Source of the DNA: an uncultured Chlorobiaceae bacterium
GTDB taxonomy: Bacteria > Bacteroidota > Chlorobiia > Chlorobiales > Chlorobiaceae
Length of the DNA: 11,612 nt
Reading direction: 5' to 3'
Assembly: GCA_903917955.1 (NCBI GenBank)
Contig: CAIXCO010000316.1
Location: forward strand, 1 to 11,612
Part shown: positions 7,766 through 11,612 of the stretch, in pieces
Position numbering within the stretch: the first letter of the stretch is position 1
How the letters are laid out: the number at the start of each line of letters is the position of its first letter
Made by a program: the position numbers and the translations under genes
Notes under the pieces: model-generated
Databases searched by the model: none
The model's input: the letters and a program-made list of their open reading frames with translations, nothing else
What the model was told of the DNA's origin: nothing

Positions 7766-7874
7766 ACGTTTTAATGATTCTCATTTAAAGAATTATTGAA
7801 TAAAGCTGTTTTTACCAACACTTATTCGCCGTCAGTTGACCAACCTGAAAAGGCTAAAGATAAGAAAATTATCC

Positions 7875-7908
7875 TTTATAGAACACGACGAAAAACAATA
7901 ACCGTCGT
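7875..7908 (-). promoter_or_regulatory. Inverted repeat overlapping a weak candidate promoter upstream of the Get3-like gene
   Basis: In the 266-base gap between the transglycosylase and the Get3-like ATPase, ACGACG (7885-7890) and CGTCGT (7903-7908) form a 6-bp inverted repeat with 12 bases between. On the minus strand TTATTG (complement of 7896-7901) and TATAAA (complement of 7875-7880) with 15 bases between could be a poor promoter for the ATPase, placing the repeat around the -35 box. No T-run follows on the minus strand, so it is not a terminator. The rest of the gap is AT-rich and shows no gene. Confidence 0.25.
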
Positions 7909-8031
7909 AAAAAAATCTCTCCTGCAAAAAAGCCACGTTTCCAAACAACCAACAAAAATGTCTCACACTTGAGCAAGCTAAAACAAGGGCTCCCGCATGA
8001 CTGGCAAGACCTTTTTTTCTTTCTGCCATTG

Positions 8032-9786
8032 TCACCGGGCATGATGAGCAGGTTTCTCTTGTTTTACCCGTTTATGTTTTGCTTCCAGGTGCTTCTTCGA
8101 CTCAGAGTGATCTTTTTTTGCGATAAACCTGGACTGTTTTAGACTTTTCCTCGACGATGGAGTGCTTTTTTTGTCGATCACCCTGAACTGTTTTACACTC
8201 TTCCTCGATGATGACCGGCTTACCCTGACGAGAATCTCCTTGTCAAACTTGATGCTCTGACCGGGAACAATTGTCAACCTGCTGCCCAGATGGTTCAGCG
8301 CAACAAGACGCGAAAGTGTTGTATTATAAGTTTTTGCAAGAAGCAAAAGAGATTCACCTCGTTTAACCTTGTGACGCCCTATTATTTTCTTTACAACCGT
8401 CGCCCTGCTCTCTTCACTTTTTTGCGGCACCGTCGAAGATGATGTGGCGTTGATACTGCTGCCAAAAACAACAAGCTTCTGGCCAGGAGTAACCTCGGCA
8501 TCTTTAAGGCTATTCCACGCTATAAGCTGACTGATATAGGCGCGGTACATCCTTGCAATCGAACCAAGACTCTCTCCTGGCTGCACAACATGAATCTTCT
8601 CTCCTCCCTTTTCAGCCGATCCGGACTCTGAAGGCTGAGTCTCAGTTCCAGCATTGAGACTTTCAAGCCGGGCATAGAGCCCCTCGCGCTCAGTAGTTAC
8701 CGCAGACTTGTAAGCATAGATCTCCTCTTCGCGCTTTTGGAACTGGGCAATATATTTTTTCGGAAGACGGAGGACATTTGGTGAGGATGAGCTGGTTGAG
8801 GGTATAATACCAAGCTTATACTGCGGATTGAGGAACTGGAGATCACGCATCGGTACCCCAAGGGTCTCATTAATCTGCTCAAACGACAGAAAACGAGTCG
8901 TTTGGAGTGTGTCAACATCCTGATACAAAAATCCAGGCTCAACAGGACGAATATTATGCTCACCGGGGTAGTTCATAATATAGTTTACAGCAATAAATGC
9001 CGGTACATAACCTCTGGTTTCTGCCGGAAGGTAATCCCATATTGCCCAGTAATCCTTTATTCCACCAGCCCTCCTGATCGCCTTGTTGACATTTCCCGGA
9101 CCGGAATTATATGCTGCAAGAGCAAGGAACCAGTCTCCATACATGTTGTAGAGATCACGCAAATATCGGCTTGCTGCAACAGAAGACTTGTAGGGGTCAT
9201 AGCGATCCTCGATAAAAGAGGAGGACTTCATACCGTACATTTTTCCTGTTCCATACATAAACTGCCACAACCCCCTCGCCCCGGCAGAAGAGACCGCCGT
9301 CGGGTTGAGGGCAGATTCAACAATAGCGAGATATTTTATTTCAGATGGGACATTGTAGGCATCAAGCTTTTCTTCAAAAAGAGGAAAGTAGAATTTGGTC
9401 AGTCCAAGAATTTTTGACGTCGAACCTCTTTTGTCGATAGCATAAAGTTTTATAAATCCACGCACATGCTTGTTGTAGACAAGAGGTATCGCCGTTTTAC
9501 GTCTGAGTGCAGAAATTCGTGCAGCATAGACAGAGTCACTGTACTGGGGTACAAACGTAGAAGGAAATCCAAACTTGTCACCCTCTTTTAATGGCACAGA
9601 AAAGTGTTCGTCCTTGAAATAGGTAGCATTCACAAGACTGTCAAGAATCTCGGAAACAGAAGAGGCGGCAAACAAGTCCTTGTTTGCTGGAACAGAATCG
9701 GCGGCACGAAGAGGTGTTGAAGAAAACTGGAAAAAAAGTGCCAACAGCAACACCCTGATCATCCTGGAAGAGAGACTGATTTTCAC
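8032..9786 (-). CDS. mltD: Secreted MltD-type lytic murein transglycosylase with two LysM modules
   Basis: This enzyme cleaves peptidoglycan glycan strands to 1,6-anhydro-muropeptides in the periplasm. From the GTG at 9786 it has 584 residues: signal peptide about 1-29, N-terminal region, SLT domain about 140-270, and LysM modules at about 397-440 and 471-515. The SLT domain carries catalytic Glu157 in AIVESALNPTAVSSAGARG, GLWQFM (172-177), AAYNSGPGNV (224-233) and ETRGYVP (256-262). A 60-residue tail (525-584) is very basic, with 20 Lys/Arg against 5 Asp/Glu, and holds an 18-residue tandem repeat. The signal peptide lacks a lipobox cysteine, unlike E. coli MltD, so the product should be soluble or wall-bound rather than a lipoprotein. 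An ATG at 9762 (residue 9) also gives a complete signal peptide, so the start is uncertain. No terminator is seen downstream. Confidence 0.93.
   Translation of the reverse strand: MKISLSSRMIRVLLLALFFQFSSTPLRAADSVPANKDLFAASSVSEILDSLVNATYFKDEHFSVPLKEGDKFGFPSTFVPQYSDSVYAARISALRRKTAIPLVYNKHVRGFIKLYAIDKRGSTSKILGLTKFYFPLFEEKLDAYNVPSEIKYLAIVESALNPTAVSSAGARGLWQFMYGTGKMYGMKSSSFIEDRYDPYKSSVAASRYLRDLYNMYGDWFLALAAYNSGPGNVNKAIRRAGGIKDYWAIWDYLPAETRGYVPAFIAVNYIMNYPGEHNIRPVEPGFLYQDVDTLQTTRFLSFEQINETLGVPMRDLQFLNPQYKLGIIPSTSSSSPNVLRLPKKYIAQFQKREEEIYAYKSAVTTEREGLYARLESLNAGTETQPSESGSAEKGGEKIHVVQPGESLGSIARMYRAYISQLIAWNSLKDAEVTPGQKLVVFGSSINATSSSTVPQKSEESRATVVKKIIGRHKVKRGESLLLLAKTYNTTLSRLVALNHLGSRLTIVPGQSIKFDKEILVRVSRSSSRKSVKQFRVIDKKSTPSSRKSLKQSRFIAKKDHSESKKHLEAKHKRVKQEKPAHHAR
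8104..8211 (-). repeat. Two-copy 54-bp tandem repeat inside the transglycosylase tail
   Basis: Two adjacent 54-base units (8158-8211 and 8104-8157) encode related 18-residue segments beginning SSRKSVKQFRVIDKK and SSRKSLKQSRFIAKK. They are imperfect at DNA and protein level and stay in frame. They follow the second LysM module and carry much of the tail's positive charge. Confidence 0.85.
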
Positions 9787-9866
9787 AAGCGGCAGTTTGA
9801 ATTAGAGGAATGGTTATTAAACGATCCATGCTGCAACAGCAAAAATCCCCATCGAATCACTATACT

Positions 9867-9895
9867 AACATAAAAACAGTTCCTGACTATTACAA
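9867..9895 (-). promoter_or_regulatory. Candidate promoter of the transglycosylase gene
   Basis: In the 153-base gap between truA and the transglycosylase, TTGTAA (complement of 9890-9895) and TATGTT (complement of 9867-9872) are 17 bases apart on the minus strand. A second possible -10, TATAGT (complement of 9859-9864), overlaps just downstream. Weak matches in AT-rich DNA; read-through from truA is the alternative, since no terminator lies between. Confidence 0.35.
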
Positions 9896-9939
9896 TAATC
9901 GTCTGCTTTTCTTTCAACATAAAGGAATAAATCTACCGG

Positions 9940-10671
9940 TCAATAGCTGACCTTCCACAAAAAAAGGCCACCCGGCAAGGCTGGATTAAGCTGACTCGTC
10001 ATAATCCCGCTTTCGAGCATTCGACTGAACTCTTCCGGCGAAAGAATCCCTTTTCCTGCACGAATCATGGCATCAACAAGATAGCGTACCATACTTCGCA
10101 AAAAGCGGTCCGCTGAAATCCGCAGCACCATAACATCCTTTTTACTATACCATTTGCAGGCTTTTACCGTGCATATTTTTCCCGCATTATCGCGATTCTC
10201 CCTCGAAAAAGCCGAAAAATCATGCCTCCCGATTATGAGAGAAGCCAATTGCTGCATAGGTGCAACATCAAGCGTTCCGAACGAACAGCCCGCAAAACGA
10301 CCATAAATCGCCGACGGCTCCTCAAGAAGAAAATAGCGATACTCTCTCTCTCTGGCACTATGGCGGGCATGAAAATCAAAATCAACCTCCACAGGGTCGT
10401 TTATCCTGATGGTTTTGGGCAGAAGCGAATTCAATGAATGGACAATTCTGGCTGGTTCCATCAATGACTCTGTAAAAAAATTTGCCGTCTGCGCCCTGGC
10501 ATGAACCCCTTTGTCGGTTCTTCCTGCCGCCGCGAGAGAGACTTGCTGCTGCAAAATTTTGCCGAGAGCGGCCTCAATGACCCCCTGAACCGTTACAAAA
10601 GTACCAGACTGTCGTTGCCATCCAGCAAAAGAGGTTCCATCATATTCAACAGTAATCCGAATGTTCTTCAT
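9940..10671 (-). CDS. truA: tRNA pseudouridine(38-40) synthase
   Basis: TruA converts uridines 38, 39 and 40 in the tRNA anticodon stem-loop to pseudouridine. The 243-residue product has VEYDGTSFAGWQRQ (8-21), the catalytic motif GRTDKGVHA (50-58) with nucleophile Asp53 and Arg51, and FHARHSAREREYRYFL (100-115) with the conserved Tyr111. It also has IGRHDFSAF (147-155), FLRSMVRYLV (190-199) and the closing PALPGGLFLW (230-239). I chose the ATG at 10671 because MKNIRITVEYDG is the normal family start. The frame stays open up to a GTG at 10758, but that would overlap the divergent gene and adds non-family sequence. No Shine-Dalgarno site is seen. The transglycosylase follows downstream after 153 bases. 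Identity is secure. Confidence 0.97.
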   Translation of the reverse strand: MKNIRITVEYDGTSFAGWQRQSGTFVTVQGVIEAALGKILQQQVSLAAAGRTDKGVHARAQTANFFTESLMEPARIVHSLNSLLPKTIRINDPVEVDFDFHARHSAREREYRYFLLEEPSAIYGRFAGCSFGTLDVAPMQQLASLIIGRHDFSAFSRENRDNAGKICTVKACKWYSKKDVMVLRISADRFLRSMVRYLVDAMIRAGKGILSPEEFSRMLESGIMTSQLNPALPGGLFLWKVSY

Positions 10672-10704
10672 AAAGAGAAATAAAATCTTTAGTACATTGC
10701 CTTT

Positions 10705-10733
10705 TAAATAAGAATTACATCCCCGAAAAACAA
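10705..10733 (-). promoter_or_regulatory. Candidate promoter of truA
   Basis: In the 72-base gap between truA and the divergent GH13 gene, TTGTTT (complement of 10728-10733) and TATTTA (complement of 10705-10710) are 17 bases apart on the minus strand. Transcription would start near 10698, about 27 bases before the truA ATG. The gap must also hold the promoter of the GH13 gene, for which I see no good candidate. Confidence 0.35.
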
Positions 10734-10743
10734 TAGCATAACG

Positions 10744-11612
10744 TTGCAGAAAACCCACCTTGCTTCACTCCTTCATACGCTGCAAAGCCTTCAACGTACG
10801 GAAACCGGAAACGGTTACAGCGTCCCCGGCATCTGGAGCGGAGAAGAGGGTTGTACCGAACAGGTCAACCCCGCGACATACTTTGGCAGAATCATCGAAA
10901 CAATCCTCGGCAACAACGAGGGCCTTGCGTCAAAACCAAAAGATAAAGAGTGGAGACGCAGCACGGTAGTCTACAACCTCTTTGTCCGCCTCGCTGCCGC
11001 TTTTGACCATGATGGCGACGGTTCCATCAGCACTGAACCGCTTGCCAACGGCTTCAGGGAGACCGGCACCCTTTTAAAAGCCATCGCGCTTCTGCCGTAT
11101 ATAAAAAATCTTGGTGCAAATACCATCTACCTTCTTCCACTCACTGAAATAGGTCAGCAAAGCAGAAAAGGCTCTCTCGGCTCTCCCTATGCTGTTAAAA
11201 ATCCACGCAAGCTTGACCCATTGCTTGCTGAACCAGCACTCGGACTTTCGGCGGAAATGCTCCTCAAAGCATTTGTTGAGGCGGCGCACCTCCTCGACAT
11301 GCACGTCGTGCTGGAGTTTGTTTTCAGGACAACCTCTGTTGACAGCAGTTGGGTACAAGAGCATCCGGAATGGTTTTACTGGCTGAAAGAGAATGAACAA
11401 ACCCGCAACTACGGGCCACCCCATTTTGATCAGCAGACCCTTAACCGCATTTTTGAGGTCGTTGACCGCCATGAGCTGCACAATCTTCCCTGCCCCCCGG
11501 CAAACTACCGTGAGCAGTTCGTTAAGCAACCGGTGAGGCTTTCTGATACTGATGAGACCCTTCAGGGCATTGCGGCAGATGGCACAGCGTGCCATATTGC
11601 AAGCGCATTCTC
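10744..11612 (+). CDS. GH13 alpha-amylase/GlgE-like protein, N-terminal part (cut by window edge)
   Basis: I translated this frame from the TTG at 10744; it stays open for 289 codons to the edge. The in-frame stop at 10705-10707 and absence of any ATG before about residue 172 make TTG (MQKTHLASLL) the most likely start. Residues 114-160 read as the first strands of a GH13 barrel: AIALLPYIKNLGANTIYLLP, then GSLGSPYAVKNPRKLDP (143-159). HVVLEFVFRTTS (187-198) followed by WVQEHPEWFYW (203-213) parallels GlgE maltosyltransferases, where a region I strand precedes WVxEHPEWF. Region I here lacks the canonical Asp and Asn-His of amylases (D-x-x-x-N-H). Residues 88-99, DHDGDGSISTEP, match an EF-hand calcium loop except for its last position. 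No signal peptide, so cytoplasmic and probably acting on glycogen-type glucans. Whether it is active cannot be judged: the catalytic regions II-IV are outside. Confidence 0.8.
   Translation, partial: MQKTHLASLLHTLQSLQRTETGNGYSVPGIWSGEEGCTEQVNPATYFGRIIETILGNNEGLASKPKDKEWRRSTVVYNLFVRLAAAFDHDGDGSISTEPLANGFRETGTLLKAIALLPYIKNLGANTIYLLPLTEIGQQSRKGSLGSPYAVKNPRKLDPLLAEPALGLSAEMLLKAFVEAAHLLDMHVVLEFVFRTTSVDSSWVQEHPEWFYWLKENEQTRNYGPPHFDQQTLNRIFEVVDRHELHNLPCPPANYREQFVKQPVRLSDTDETLQGIAADGTACHIASAF

Noticed and set aside
8002..8028. TGGCA/TGCCA inverted repeat near the end of the transglycosylase gene as a terminator
   Set aside because: The stem is only 5 bp with a 17-base loop, overlaps the coding end closely, and has no T-run on the minus strand side.
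7832..8035. A 67-codon minus-strand frame whose GTG overlaps the transglycosylase stop (GTGA)
   Set aside because: The overlap suggests translational coupling, but there is no ribosome binding site, the product is a Phe/Cys-rich mix without motif or clear membrane helix, and the region is AT-rich like intergenic DNA.
4691..10730. The 11-base string TCCCCGAAAAA occurring upstream of both DAHP synthase and truA
   Set aside because: Shared 11-mers are expected many times by chance in a window of this size, and the spacing to the two starts differs.
11074..11595. A 173-codon open frame on the minus strand
   Set aside because: It is antisense to the GH13 coding frame, which shows barrel-type motifs through the same stretch.

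Overview
The window reads as an ordinary chromosomal segment from a green sulfur bacterium (Chlorobiaceae; Chlorobium/Pelodictyon-like). This is inferred from the combination of a Get3/ArsA-type ATPase with a C-terminal alpha-crystallin-like domain (typical of photosynthetic bacteria), the protein flavour of the enzymes, moderate GC with AT-rich intergenic gaps, and very few Shine-Dalgarno sequences. There is no IS element, phage gene, CRISPR array, tRNA or rRNA that I can see. Ten protein genes are supported. Two are cut by the window edges: glucose-6-phosphate isomerase on the left and a GH13-type glycosidase on the right.

Layout. 1-1308 (minus): an RsbW/SpoIIAB-like serine kinase/anti-sigma ATPase is followed by pgi. 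1309-1582 is a divergent AT-rich regulatory gap with a 12-bp palindrome and a candidate promoter. 1583-2266 (plus): a small outer-membrane protein with a signal peptide, ending at a strong bidirectional hairpin (2305-2340). 2365-4602 (minus): class I DAHP synthase followed by a GNAT-fold protein of an uncharacterised family, probably one operon. 4603-4901 is a divergent gap. 4902-6482 (plus): serA, full-length type with a C-terminal ACT domain, ending at a perfect 15-bp bidirectional hairpin (6503-6537). 6578-7765 (minus): the Get3d-like ATPase. 8032-9786 (minus): a secreted MltD-type lytic transglycosylase with two LysM modules and a highly basic repeat tail. 9940-10671 (minus): truA. 10744-11612 (plus): the N-terminal part of a GlgE/alpha-amylase-like GH13 protein, starting at TTG and divergent from truA.

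Function. The genes are mostly housekeeping: shikimate entry (DAHP synthase), serine synthesis (SerA), sugar phosphate and glucan metabolism (Pgi, GH13), tRNA pseudouridylation (TruA) and cell wall remodelling (MltD). The parts most worth a second look are the Get3d-like ATPase, the GH13 protein with a non-canonical region I and an EF-hand-like loop, the basic repeat tail of the transglycosylase, and the pairing of the uncharacterised GNAT-like protein with DAHP synthase. I do not see a convincing new multi-gene system here.
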